Counted from the stretch's first letter, positions 44,198 through 52,782 are shown. The stretch: 54,558 bases of DNA from Streptomyces wedmorensis (GCF_000716445.1 NZ_JNWK01000047.1:1-54558), one strand, 5' to 3'. Notes: generated by a model from the letters alone, not told the origin. Made by a program: numbers and translations.

Positions 44198-44214
44198 CGT
44201 CGTCGACACCGTAG
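44181..44214. repeat. 17-bp tandem duplication over the exonuclease stop codon
   Basis: CGTCGTCGACACCGTAG is repeated exactly at 44181-44197 and 44198-44214. The first copy carries the exonuclease stop codon. The following 44215-44529 shows no recognised gene. Confidence 0.95.
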
Positions 44215-44529
44215 CGAGGAAGCCCGTCTCCGGCAGCGAGCCGTCCTCCCTCCTGGCCCCGCAGGCCGCTGGATCCACGGAGACGAAGGCCGGCGTTGCG
44301 GTCCCGGAGCCCCAGTTGCTGCCCGCCGGCACCACCGAGCATCCAGCCCTCGTACCGCCGGTGGAGGCGTCGGAAGCCGGCCAGGACAGCCTGCTGTCCC
44401 GTGTAAGGGGGTAAGTTCCAACGCCGATCTCGTCGAGCTGCGCACTGTCGGGGACGAGGTCGAGAACGCGCGGACCCTGCTGGTGAAGCGGTAATGCGAC
44501 CGCCGGCTCCACTATTGCCCCGCCTCACA

Positions 44530-44571
44530 TGGCTTTGTCGATGAGAACGGGTTCTGGCACAGCTTCTGTGG
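44530..44571 (+). repeat. Left terminal inverted repeat of the ISL3-type element
   Basis: It begins TGGCTTTGTCGATGAG and matches the reverse complement of 46944-46985 at 40 of 42 positions. Confidence 0.95.
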
Positions 44572-44642
44572 ACCTGTTGCGGAGCGTGACTGGTGACGGC
44601 CCCGGTGGCGTGTGCCGGTGAGCGATCGTGCAGGCTGGACAC

Positions 44643-45212
44643 ATGGCCAGTCGCGTGGAGAAGTACCTCGCCCATCTTGATCGACTTTCCGGGGGAAGGG
44701 AGCCCCGCTTCTTCCCTGTCGAGTCGACCAAGCAGGGACTGCGGGGCGTGACGGAGATCGTTTACGACAACCTGCCTGACGGGCTTCTCACGGCGCTCAC
44801 CTACGGCTTGTCGCTGGCGGAGCATCCCGATTGGCAGCACGGCTCGCCGGAACTCTGCCTCAGCGTGAACTCGACCAACGTGATCTGGGCCCACGCCGTG
44901 GGCTTCCTCGCCGAGCAACTCCGTGGGACCTGCCCATTCGGTTACGGCAGCACGATCAACTTCGGTGAGCGCATCGTGCCCGAGTCAGAGATGACGGCAT
45001 TCTGCGTGTTCGCGCCGCTGGTCCTCGACAGAGACGACTACCTGGGCATCGACGTCGGCATTCCGAGGCACGAGGGCCACGACGTGATCAACATCCAAGG
45101 GATGTACCCCATCCACGAGGTCGAACGGCAGTTCATCAACGAGTACGGGCTTGAAGCCTTCTGGAAGAGCGACTGGGAACCCACCAACGTGCTCCGGCGC
45201 CCCGCGATCTGA
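44643..45212 (+). CDS. Suppressor-of-fused (SUFU) domain protein, passenger in an IS element
   Basis: This is a 189-residue protein starting at ATG 44643, about 70 bp inside the left inverted repeat. It shows EPRFFPVESTKQGLRGVTEI, LTYGLSLAEHPDW, ELCLSVNSTNVIWAHAVGFL, FGYGSTINFGERI, FCVFAPLVLD and VINIQGMYPIHEVERQFINE, which form a complete SUFU fold. In bacteria this superfamily often supplies immunity proteins in polymorphic-toxin systems. No toxin gene is present, so it may be an orphan immunity protein carried by the transposon. It has no disabling mutations, whereas the transposase beside it has several. Confidence 0.85.
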   Translation: MASRVEKYLAHLDRLSGGREPRFFPVESTKQGLRGVTEIVYDNLPDGLLTALTYGLSLAEHPDWQHGSPELCLSVNSTNVIWAHAVGFLAEQLRGTCPFGYGSTINFGERIVPESEMTAFCVFAPLVLDRDDYLGIDVGIPRHEGHDVINIQGMYPIHEVERQFINEYGLEAFWKSDWEPTNVLRRPAI

Positions 45213-45239
45213 TCTGGGCAGAGCAGCTGGTGGACAGCA

Positions 45240-46844
45240 TCAGGCGAGCAGGACTCGCTTGCGTAGGAGCGCGAAGCCCGCTCGGCCGAACATCTGGCGC
45301 TTGAGCATCTTGATCCGGTTGACATGCCCTTCCACGACGCCCGAGCTCCAGGGCAGAGTCAGGCCGGCGATGACGGCGTCGCGGTCGCGGTCGATGCCGG
45401 CGGCAAGGGTGTGGAGGCTGGGCAGGTCGTCCTGCCGGACAGCGTCGAGCCAGGCTGGCAGGCGTTCGCCCTGGCGCTCGGTGAGCATGGTCGCGAAGGA
45501 GCGGACGTACCCGGTGAGGGCGTCGAGTTCGGGGCAGTGCGCCCGGACTGCCTTGAGCTGGAGTTGTTCGGTCTCGGTGAGGGTCTCCGGACGGCGGAGG
45601 ATCCATCCGGCGACGGTCCGGGGCGAGGGCGGCCGGGCGGTCACCGGCTGCGGCGAGGTGCGCTTGTCGTGCAGGTAGGCGCGAACGCGCTGGTAGCTGC
45701 CCTTGTAGCCGATCGGCACGATCTCCTCCCACAGCTTCCAGTCGTTGGCGCAGCCCTTGTTCCAGCGGTCATCCAGGTAGGGCTTTTAGTCGTCGAGGAC
45801 GGAGGGCCGGTTCTGCCACTGACCAGTGAACAGCTCTTCTTGTGTTGCGGCGTCGGCGAACTGCTTGACGGTGCGGTAGGTCATCCCGAGCTGCCGCTGC
45901 ACCGAGCGCCGGCTGTGCCCCGCCTTCAGCAGTGCGTGGACGGCGGCATGCCGTGCCCGGGTCCGATCGGCGAATCGGTGCCCGCGCGGCCAAGGAGAAC
46001 CGGACGAGTCCGCGGCCGGAACAGCCTCGGATCGGGTTCAGGTTCAGGGGCTGTGGGGACCAGAGCGCGGAGTCAGCGACGGTGCTGGGCGACGCTCCGC
46101 TCGGCGGCCTCGCTCAGGTTGTGCCAGAGATGCCAGCGGTCCGCGACCTGCACGGCCTGCGGTGCACCGGCGCTGGCGCCCTCGGCGAAAAATGGCGCCC
46201 GGTCCTGACACACGACTTCGACGCCGGGCCGGGCGGCGAGCCAGGCCGCCAGGCTCGATGCCTCCCGGTCGGGCAGCAGGTCGACAGGGCGACGGGTTTC
46301 GACGCCGACGAGAACGGTGCCGTAGTGGCGGCCCTTGCGGGTGGCGTACTCGTCGACGCCGACCACACGCGGGGCGGGCACCTCCGGCTCGGGAAGAGAG
46401 TCGACCAGGCGCAGGACGGTACTCCGGCTGACGGACACCCCGAGCACAGGCATCAGCCGAGCGCCGGCCCGGCCCGCCAAGGCGAGACCGACCGAGGCCA
46501 GCGCCGAGCGCAGCCGCTCGGTCCGTTGACCATGTCGACGGGTCAGACCGGGTATCTGCTCGACGAAGGTCAGTCGGTTCACACCCCGAGTTGCCGCAGG
46601 TAAACCGGCGGACCCTCAGCCGGAGAACAACGCTTCGCCCAGCGCTCGGCACATCAGCGGGAAACCGCAGGTAGGAACCATGAACCCGGTTCGACCAGAC
46701 TGCGCAAGCAGGGCAAGCGGCACCGGTCGCAGTGCATTCGGCGTCGACGCGCACTATCGCAATGCCCACGTCCACCGACAGCACCGCGACGTCTGCAATC
46801 GACGGGAACAAGAGCTCCTTCAACCGGAGCACGATCTCTTCCAC
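45240..46844 (-). pseudogene. ISL3-family transposase with several disabling lesions
   Basis: The N-terminus from 46844 reads LRLKELLFPSIADVAVLSVD and CPACAVWSNRVHGSYLRFPA with the zinc finger CTCGNSGC. A frameshift at about 46580 leads to RLTFVEQIPGLTRRHGQRTE, RVVGVDEYATRKGRHYGTVL (first Asp), VEVVCQDRAPFF (second Asp) and QVADRWHLWHNLSEAAERSV. The frame is lost at about 46075. A further frame gives HAAVHALLKAGHSRRSVQRQ and is stopped by TAA at 45786-45788 in LDD-stop-KPYLDDRW. The last frame gives IGYKGSYQRVRAYLHDKRTS and SGVVEGHVNRIKMLKRQMFG (last Glu). All catalytic parts are recognisable, but no full protein can be made. Confidence 0.88.
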
Positions 46845-46943
46845 GGCCCCAAACAGTCATCCCGACCACCCTGACCACGGATCATTTTCGGGCGACTTCC
46901 CATCCTGCCCGGAGAAGCTCCACCATCACTCAGCGTGGCCGCA

Positions 46944-46985
46944 CCACAGAAGCTGTGCCAGAACCCGTACTCATGGACAAAGCCA
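46944..46985 (-). repeat. Right terminal inverted repeat of the ISL3-type element
   Basis: This is the complementary partner of 44530-44571, about 100 bp upstream of the transposase start. Confidence 0.95.
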
Positions 46986-47430
46986 CCGTGCGATGTCGCC
47001 GCACCGTGAAGCCGCCGTGAGGCCCCGCACCGCCCTCATAGCCCGGTACGAAGAAGAGGTTCTGGTCACAGGTAGCGGCTTGTGCAGGTGCTCCCTCAGT
47101 AGGGGTCCTGACACAGTGAGCGGCGGTGATTAAGGTGCGGGTTCCGACGACGATTGCCGTACAGGCACTCGAGCCGCCTCCCATACCCGACGACGTAAAC
47201 AGTCGGCCGACTGTACGGGCTATCGAGCCGCCGCCGGTCCAGGCCGGCTGGACCAGATCGTCCTTGGCGTCCTGCCGGGCCACCTCGGCCATGCCGCCAC
47301 CGGACCAGTGGGCCTCGATGACGTGTCTGTGCTCCTCGGTGGTGGCGCCGTCGTGAACCACGATGGCGCTGTGCCCTTGTTGGTCGCGGTTCGACCGTCC
47401 CGCATTCGCGGTCGATCATCGCGTGGAGCT
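46986..47430 (-). pseudogene. Trypsin-like serine protease interrupted by the ISL3 element
   Basis: The minus strand reads VHDGATTEEHRHVIEAHWSG, GGSIARTVGRLFTSSGMGGG, SSACTAIVVGTRTLITAAHC (catalytic His of the S1 family) and FFVPGYEGGAGPHGGFTVRR. At that point the right end of the ISL3 element (46985) begins. The N-terminal signal peptide is missing too; an in-frame TGA lies at about 47425. The Asp and Ser of the triad and the rest of the protease are not found on the other side of the element. Confidence 0.7.
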
Positions 47431-47694
47431 TACGGCAGTGCCGGGAAGCGGATGGAAGAGGGGGCTGGCCACTCGATACGTCGATCGAGGGGCATCACCA
47501 TGACCCTGACGGCCTCGCCGGTCCCGCGCACGTGCGGGACGCGGGACCGGCTGTGGGCGACCGTCCTGTAGGGGGTCCGTGCCGACCGTACGGCGGCGCG
47601 AAGTGGGGCGCAGGTTCTGATCGGACGACAGGTGGGGGTCGGTCAGTCGGATTCCTGCTCCTTGCACAGGATCGTCACGAGTGCGTGGAGCATG

Positions 47695-47766
47695 GTGCGG
47701 GTGCGGGTGCGGGTGCGGGTGCGGGTGCGGGTGCGGGTGCGGGTGCGGGTGCGGGTGCGGGTGCGG
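47695..47766. repeat. Twelve perfect GTGCGG hexanucleotide repeats
   Basis: Twelve uninterrupted copies fill 72 bp, followed by a degenerate GTGGGG copy. On the minus strand they read as His-Pro dipeptides, but no gene supports this. The surrounding 47431-48005 shows no recognised gene. Confidence 0.95.
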
Positions 47767-48005
47767 GTGGGGCTGGGGGCTGGGGACGTCGTCCATGGTG
47801 TGGATGGGCGCGCGTGGGACGATGGGGCGAGTGGTGCGTCGGCCCACACCCACAAGATCCCCCTCCGACCCGGCGGCGGAGCCTCCCACGACGCCGCCCT
47901 CCAGGCGACAGACCGGGCCGGCACGTGCAACGGCCTGCCCACGTGATGCCCTGACCAGGCGTGGAGCCGGTGTCTTTGCAGCCGCGTGCCCTCGCATGCC
48001 GTGAG

Positions 48006-48935
48006 TCACGCGGCCGTGGTGCGGAACGTGCTGGGGCTGAGGCCCTTGTGGCGTTTGAAGGCGGTGCTGAAGCCGAAGGCGTCGGCGTAGCCGACGGTCT
48101 TGGCGATCTGGGCGATGCTGAGGTCGGTGTCGGCCAGGAGTGCCTCGGCGTCGTCCATGCGGCATTCGGTGAGGTAGGTGAGGGGCGGACGGCCCATCAG
48201 TTCGGTGAAGCGCCGGGCGAACAGTGCCCGGGAGACGCCGGCTTGAGCGGCCAGTGACGCGACCGTCCAGCTGTCGGCGGGCCGTCCGTGGAAGGCGTGC
48301 AGGGCGGGGGCGAGGACCGGGTCGGCGAGGCCGCGGTACCAGCCGGGCGCGTCGGCGCCCGCCCGGTCGAACCAGGTGCGCAGCGTGCAGACCAGGGCCC
48401 AGTCGAGGAGCCGGTCCATCAGCGCTTGCGAGCCGGCGGAGAGCCGGGCGGCGTCGGCGGCGGAGTTCTCCAGCCAGGCGCAGGTCTCGGCGTCTTCGGT
48501 GATGACCAGGACGGGCGGCAGGGCGCGCAGGAGGCGTTCGTGGCGGTGTCCCGAGGCGCGGTAGGCGCCGACGATCAGTGCGGTCGCTCCCTGTGGGCCG
48601 GTGCCCCAGTGGATGCCGTCGAGTTCCTGGCCGGTGCACGCGGCGTCCGCGGTGAAGCAGTTGATCTCGTACGCGGTGTGGGGGCGGTGGATGGTGGCGG
48701 GCTCGTCCGCGAGGCGGAACGGTGCGGGGCCGCGGACGATGGCCGTGTCACCGGCACCGATCGCGTGCTCGGTGCCGTCGGACAGCAGCAGCGTGCCGCC
48801 CCCGCGCAGCACGCTGACCATGGTGAGCGGAGCGGCGTCGGCGAAGGTGATGCCCCAGGGCGCCGTCAGGACGGCATGTGTGACGACCGAGCCCTCGGCC
48901 CGGATGCCGCTCAGCAGTGAACTCAGAGGATCCAC
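48006..48935 (-). CDS. AraC-family transcriptional regulator with cupin sensor
   Basis: This is a 309-residue protein. The N-terminal half is a cupin-type ligand domain (PLTMVSVLRGGGTLLLSDGT, AIGAGDTAIVRGPAPFRLAD). The C-terminal 100 residues hold the two AraC HTH motifs: WTVASLAAQAGVSRALFARR, then LSIAQIAKTVGYADAFGFST followed by AFKRHKGLSP. This is the cupin_6/AraC arrangement that usually activates a neighbouring detoxification or redox gene. It diverges from a flavodoxin-fold oxidoreductase, the evident target. GTG 48935 is the first start; its ribosome site is weak. Confidence 0.9.
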   Translation of the reverse strand: MDPLSSLLSGIRAEGSVVTHAVLTAPWGITFADAAPLTMVSVLRGGGTLLLSDGTEHAIGAGDTAIVRGPAPFRLADEPATIHRPHTAYEINCFTADAACTGQELDGIHWGTGPQGATALIVGAYRASGHRHERLLRALPPVLVITEDAETCAWLENSAADAARLSAGSQALMDRLLDWALVCTLRTWFDRAGADAPGWYRGLADPVLAPALHAFHGRPADSWTVASLAAQAGVSRALFARRFTELMGRPPLTYLTECRMDDAEALLADTDLSIAQIAKTVGYADAFGFSTAFKRHKGLSPSTFRTTAA

Positions 48936-48943
48936 AGCGCAAT

Positions 48944-48993
48944 CGTAGACGATCTCCTATGTCCCGGAGAGTTTCTCCCATGGATCATCTACG
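48944..48993 (+). promoter_or_regulatory. Inverted repeats between the AraC and oxidoreductase genes
   Basis: CGTAGACGATC (48944-48954) and GATCATCTACG (48983-48993) are inverted copies with one mismatch. Between them GGAGAGTTTCTCC (48966-48978) is a smaller palindrome. They lie in the divergent promoter. Confidence 0.55.
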
Positions 48994-49045
48994 GTGCCGC
49001 GGCTGTACTGGACTCACTGCACAGATCGAGCCCTCGGGAGACACC

Positions 49046-49726
49046 GTGCCGCAGCACAGCAGTGACACCAGGACAGCCCTCGTGGTCGTCGCGCACCACC
49101 GCAGCGATTCCCTCACCGCCCACACCGCCCGCCGCGCGGCTGCCCAGCTCGAGGCCGCCGGATACCGCATCGACCTGCTCGACCTGCACGCCGAGGGGTT
49201 CGACCCGCGGATGAACGTGGAGGACCAGCCGGACTGGGGCAACCGGGAGAAGCCGTACTCGGACGAAACGCACGCCCACATGCGGCGGATCCTCGACGCC
49301 GATGTCGTCGTCGCTGTCTTCCCGGTGTACTGGCAGAGCGTTCCCGCCGTCCTCAAGGGATGGATCGACCGCGTATGGAACTACGGGTTCGCCTACGGCC
49401 GCAGCAAGCCCCGCCTGGCGGGCAAGCGCATGCTGTGGCTGGCCCTGGCCGGCGCCACCGCCGACGACCCCATCGCGGAGTCGATGCAGTCCGTCCTCGA
49501 GGCCAACCTGAGCGACGGCATCGCCTACTACTGCGGCTTCTCCCGCTCCACCGTAGGCCTGCTCCTGGACGCGGAGGAGCGACCCCAGCGCATCGACGCC
49601 GAGGGCAATCTGCTGGTCGGCGAAGCGGTCGCCGGCGCCGAACGGGAGGCGCAGTACACCGATTTCGACCGCCGGACACGGAAGTTCGTGGACGAGTTCC
49701 TCGCGGACGAACTCGTCACGGCCTGA
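49046..49726 (+). CDS. Flavodoxin-fold NAD(P)H oxidoreductase (MdaB/KefF-like)
   Basis: This is a 226-residue protein from GTG 49046, with GGAG at 49037-49040. ALVVVAHHRSDSLTAHTARR forms the phosphate-binding loop. DLLDLHAEGFDPRMN, LDADVVVAVFPVYWQSVPAV, LKGWIDRVWNYGFAYG and KRMLWLALAGATADD are the features of the NAD(P)H dehydrogenase (quinone) family. It would bind FMN or FAD and reduce quinones or related electrophiles. It is paired divergently with the AraC-type regulator through the repeats at 48944-48993. Confidence 0.9.
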   Translation: MPQHSSDTRTALVVVAHHRSDSLTAHTARRAAAQLEAAGYRIDLLDLHAEGFDPRMNVEDQPDWGNREKPYSDETHAHMRRILDADVVVAVFPVYWQSVPAVLKGWIDRVWNYGFAYGRSKPRLAGKRMLWLALAGATADDPIAESMQSVLEANLSDGIAYYCGFSRSTVGLLLDAEERPQRIDAEGNLLVGEAVAGAEREAQYTDFDRRTRKFVDEFLADELVTA

Positions 49727-50415
49727 CGGCCCCCCATCCCGTGGGCTGACACCGCGGCAGCACGTGCGAGACCTGGTTGCCCGGCTCGCACCGGCGGACG
49801 CCTTGGCCAATTCCGCCGCCTGCCGGTCGAGCGCTGCGCCGCCGGGATGCCGCCGTACGCGGCGCTGTCGCAGGACGTGTGCGCGCTGGTCAAGGCCGCC
49901 GGTCCGGGCCAGCCGCTCCGGCCACTACGGACCCATCCCACGGCTGGACTCGCTCAGCCGCAGCTGGGTGTTCGAGTCGGTCGGAGTACGTGCAGGCGCT
50001 GAGGGACCGCCGAGCAAATGGTGATGCTGTGCCGCTGGGCGAGGTCCAAGCAGCACAAGCGTCACACCTGCCGCTCGCGGTCGCGGTCGCGGTCGTGGTC
50101 GCGGTCGTGGTCGGCGAGGGCGAGGACGGCGAGGGCGAGGACGATGCTGCGGACCGCCTGAACGTCCTTGCCGTCCTCGGCGGAGGCGTCGAGCGTGCTG
50201 CGGTCGGTGAGCGCGGCACAGCGCAGCAGTCGCTCACGCAGCGGGAGACGGCGCCTCTTCGCACCAAATCCTCCTGCTCCTCCTGCTCCTCTTGCAGTTC
50301 GGGGGTGCCTTCGTGCGGGTTTCGTGTGTCGAGGTAGCCAGGAGCGCGCGTCACAAGCCGTGGCTGCGGTTTTCGGGGGCGCGTACGCTCTCCGTGATGA
50401 GGAGGCGGGGACGAG
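49727..50415. other. Gene-poor stretch with hexanucleotide repeats
   Basis: No supported gene. Six TCGCGG/TCGTGG hexamers run at 50075-50110, followed by a GGCGAGGGCGAGGAC pair. Frames on both strands become Ala-Val or Asp-Arg repeats. A short frame at about 49850 (MPPYAALSQDVCALVKAAGP) looks protein-like but is isolated. Confidence 0.35.
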
Positions 50416-50682
50416 ATGGACGACAAGGGCGTCGCCGAGTACTTCACGCTGGTCTGCGATGACGCGTCCTATGCCGTGGTGCTCCTCGATTGCGGGCCGC
50501 GCGAGATGGATGTGGTGCGGGCTGTGCGTGAGGTGGCGGGGCTGAGCCTGTGGCACGGCAGGGTGCTCGCGCGGCGGGCTCCGGTTGCCGTTCTTGAAGG
50601 CCTGCCCCAGGACATGGCCGACGATGCGGTTTCCGTGCTCCGGAATGCCGGCGCCCAGGCAGAAGCAAGGCAGGAGCTGTAG
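50416..50682 (+). CDS. Orphan protein resembling the ribosomal L7/L12 C-terminal domain
   Basis: This is an 88-residue protein with GGCGGGGA upstream of ATG 50416. The pattern FTLVCDDASYAVVLLDCGPR, EMDVVRAVREVAGLSLWHGR, APVAVLEGLPQDMADDAVSV, LRNAGAQAEAR reproduces the beta-alpha-alpha-beta-alpha-beta order of the L7/L12 C-terminal domain, including the K/R-xVRxVxxLxL helix and the closing AGA strand. It lacks the N-terminal dimerisation domain and hinge, so it is not a ribosomal stalk protein. Such stand-alone domains are known in Streptomyces, but I do not know their function. It lies with other small soluble proteins. Confidence 0.75.
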   Translation: MDDKGVAEYFTLVCDDASYAVVLLDCGPREMDVVRAVREVAGLSLWHGRVLARRAPVAVLEGLPQDMADDAVSVLRNAGAQAEARQEL

Positions 50683-50746
50683 CCCGGGCCTGTGTGGCTG
50701 TGTCGCCCTGACGGCCCCACAAGGCCCGGGGGCGGATGATGGAGCC

Positions 50747-51142
50747 GTGTTGGTCCGTACGGAGAGAGTGCTGCAGATCCCGCGGGAGCCTTTGATGGTT
50801 CGGGTTCATACGCCCGTGGGTGTTTCCGCAGTGCTCTGGCGGGGTGATCCGGAACGGGCGAAGGGCCGGCACCTCGTTGAATGGACGGCCGAAGAGGACG
50901 TTCTTTGGGGGCAAAACGCTGGGCCGGCGGCGGTTGCCGGGCCGGATCTCCGGCAGGAGGGGGATCGGGTGGTCATGCGTGGTCTCTTCCATCTCACCGG
51001 GGATGGCGCCGCGTACCTTCAGATGGGTGACTGGCCGATTCTGTTTGATCTCGCATCGCCGATCCCGGACAGTGTTGACGGTACTTGGGTGGAGATCAGC
51101 GTGGCAGGAGACAGCATCGCTCTCTACCCCTATCGGACCTGA
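50747..51142 (+). CDS. Small conserved hypothetical protein
   Basis: The protein of 131 residues contains REPLMVRVHTPVGVSAVLWR, HLVEWTAEEDVLWGQN, DRVVMRGLFHLTGDGAAYLQ and MGDWPILFDLASPIPDSVDG. It has a regular beta-rich pattern with no signal or membrane segment. GTG 50747 and ATG 50795 are candidates; the latter has GGGAG with better spacing but shortens the protein by 16 residues. I do not recognise a named family. It is followed by a convergent small gene. Confidence 0.6.
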   Translation: MLVRTERVLQIPREPLMVRVHTPVGVSAVLWRGDPERAKGRHLVEWTAEEDVLWGQNAGPAAVAGPDLRQEGDRVVMRGLFHLTGDGAAYLQMGDWPILFDLASPIPDSVDGTWVEISVAGDSIALYPYRT

Positions 51143-51176
51143 CCTGACCTGGCTGGCGGCCCAGGGCCGCAGGTGG

Positions 51177-51428
51177 CTACTCGTAGATCGTGGCTGCGTG
51201 AAGTGCTCGGGCGAAGAAGGTCCAGTCACCGCTGGCCGGTAGTTCCTCGTTGGCGTTCCGGTACGCCTCCGGAGCGTCGTGCACCCAGGCGGCGAGGGCT
51301 TCCAGGAAGCGGTCGAGTGTGTGGTTCTCCCACTCGTGTCCGCGCTGCTGGAACTGCTGGTGGAACTCACGAAGGAACACCACCAGCTCATTGCGACTCT
51401 GGATCTGCTCGTGCGGTCGAGAGGGCAT
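51177..51428 (-). CDS. DUF7660-like small protein
   Basis: This is an 83-residue acidic protein reading IQSRNELVVFLREFHQQFQQ, RGHEWENHTLDRFLEALAAW, VHDAPEAYRNANEELPASGD and WTFFARALHAATIYE. The pattern W-EN-x-L-x-FLEALAAW and GDWTFFARAL-A--YE is what I recall as DUF7660. Similar small acidic proteins often serve as immunity proteins, but no toxin is adjacent. The start at 51428 has GGGGTAGG upstream. Confidence 0.75.
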   Translation of the reverse strand: MPSRPHEQIQSRNELVVFLREFHQQFQQRGHEWENHTLDRFLEALAAWVHDAPEAYRNANEELPASGDWTFFARALHAATIYE

Positions 51429-51536
51429 AGCGGGAACCTACCCCGCCGGAAGAGCGGCAGAAGCCCCGCGCCGTCACAAGATCCTTTGGCGGAGCCGAAA
51501 GGCTTGATCGTCGCACCACGCTCAAGCCGCAGCCCG

Positions 51537-51725
51537 GGAATGCCCCTCCTTGGAATGCCCCTCCTTGGACGAGAGCATCCACTCGCATGCCGTGCGACAG
51601 AGGTGCGTCCTGGCGTTGCTCCAAGCCGGTCTCGGCACCCCGGCCATCGGGGTCTGGCTCGGCCATGCCGGCGTTCGTTCCACGGTGCCCACGTTCACGC
51701 CGACATGACCAACAGGACCAGGTAA
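51537..51725 (+). mobile_element. Tyrosine-recombinase (integrase) C-terminal scrap
   Basis: The frame reads HSHAVRQRCVLALLQAGLGT and PAIGVWLGHAGVRST, then after a frameshift AHVHADMTNRTR. This matches the HxLRHxxA-LLQAG-WLGHxxxxST-HADM block of phage-type tyrosine recombinases near the catalytic Tyr, with substitutions. A 15-bp duplication (GGAATGCCCCTCCTT) at 51537-51566 precedes it. Confidence 0.55.
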
Positions 51726-51728
51726 GCG

Positions 51729-52343
51729 TCCTGACGGCTCTGGTCAGCCACTGCCCCGCCAGGTAGCTGGCAGCCCACCGACCCTCCGTGTTTCTCTACC
51801 GTATGACGCGTGGATGGCTGAACCTGCGATGGACCTGGACCTGGACCTGCCTCCGGCCGGCCGGACCGACGAAGCAGTCCCTGTGCACCGCATCGGGGTG
51901 GACCCGCACTCGATCTCCGTCGGCACCGCACGGGATGACACAGTTGAATCCCTGATCACCGTCCACGCGTCCGCGCCCGTGATCGACCCGACGGCGGAGC
52001 GCAACGTGGTGGCGGACTTGATGTGCCGACGGGGCCGACTCGCTGTGTCCAGTCCCTGAGTCGACCCGCAGGACGGGCCAAGCATGACCGCTCCCGCCTG
52101 GCTGTTGCGAGCCCGGTTCTCCTACCTCCCTTCCGACCCGCCGGTTGTCGAGGGCGTCGCCGCCCGCACACACCAACGGCGGCTCCCGGCCAAGTGGGCC
52201 AGCGGCGAAGCCTGGTGGGACGTCACCGTCGCCAGCCAGACGCTTCCCGCCTGCGTACCCACCTGCGGTGGCGGAGCCGTCAGTGCCGTGTCCAGCACAG
52301 GACATCGACGACGGTGGGTGCTGTCAGAGGCGAGCCTTATTGA
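51729..52343. other. Gene-poor stretch
   Basis: No gene could be supported. A plus-strand frame at 51814-52059 (VESLITVHASAPVIDPTAER, NVVADLMCRRGRLAVSSP) looks somewhat protein-like but has no ribosome site, and GACCTG hexamers (51834-51851) fill its beginning. Confidence 0.35.
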
Positions 52344-52775
52344 TCAGAAACGGCTCGGGTTCTCATCGACATGAGGAGTCTTCACCAAGGTCGCCTGATC
52401 CGCCTCGATGGTCCTGGCCGCCTGGGCTGCTTCCCGGAAGGTGACGACCGCCTCGCCGTTCTCCCGCGCCCATGCGGTGAGCATCCTGATGGGCTCCTCC
52501 AGGGTTCGCCCGAGATCGGTCAGGCTGTACTCCACGCGCGGCGGCGCCTCGGCGTACGCGTGCCGCTCGACGAGCCCATTGGCCTGGAGCCGGCGCAACG
52601 TCTGGGTCAGTACCTTGCGCGAAATGCCACCGCTCAGCTCGACCAGCTCGCCGTGGCGCAACGGGCCGTCGGTCAGCGCGAAGAGCGTGACCATGGACCA
52701 CTTGCTGGCGATGATCTCCATGGCCAGGAGAGCGGGACAGTCGGCGAGGAAGGCAATTCCGGGTCGCAGGCTCAT
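52344..52775 (-). CDS. HxlR-family transcriptional regulator
   Basis: This is a 143-residue winged-helix protein: CPALLAMEIIASKWSMVTLF, DGPLRHGELVELSGGISRKV, LTQTLRRLQANGLVERHAYA and PPRVEYSLTDLGRTLEEPI. The conserved Cys near residue 13 is kept. ATG 52775 is chosen because it places this Cys at the usual position; the longer frame to 52832 runs through the operator-like repeats. It diverges from a DoxX-like gene, its probable target. Confidence 0.9.
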   Translation of the reverse strand: MSLRPGIAFLADCPALLAMEIIASKWSMVTLFALTDGPLRHGELVELSGGISRKVLTQTLRRLQANGLVERHAYAEAPPRVEYSLTDLGRTLEEPIRMLTAWARENGEAVVTFREAAQAARTIEADQATLVKTPHVDENPSRF

Positions 52776-52782
52776 GCCCCGA

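Larger units (their letters stand above)
44530..46985 (-). mobile_element. ISL3-family element with SUFU passenger gene
   Basis: A 2,456-bp element is bounded by 42-bp inverted repeats (44530-44571 and 46944-46985; 40 of 42 identical). Inside are an ISL3-type transposase on the minus strand, now inactivated, and an intact SUFU-domain gene on the plus strand, tail to tail with it. ISL3 elements normally make an 8-bp target duplication; the flanks CCTCACAT (left) and ACCGTGCG (right) do not match, so the duplication has decayed or one end has been rearranged. The right end interrupts a trypsin-like protease gene. Confidence 0.85.

Noticed and set aside
47643..47942. His-Pro repeat protein on the minus strand
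   Set aside because: It is only the translation of twelve GTGCGG hexamers, without a ribosome site or flanking protein-like sequence.
51814..52059. 81-codon frame starting MAEPAMDLDLDLPP
   Set aside because: It opens with a GACCTG repeat and has no ribosome site. Part of it looks protein-like, but not enough to call a gene.
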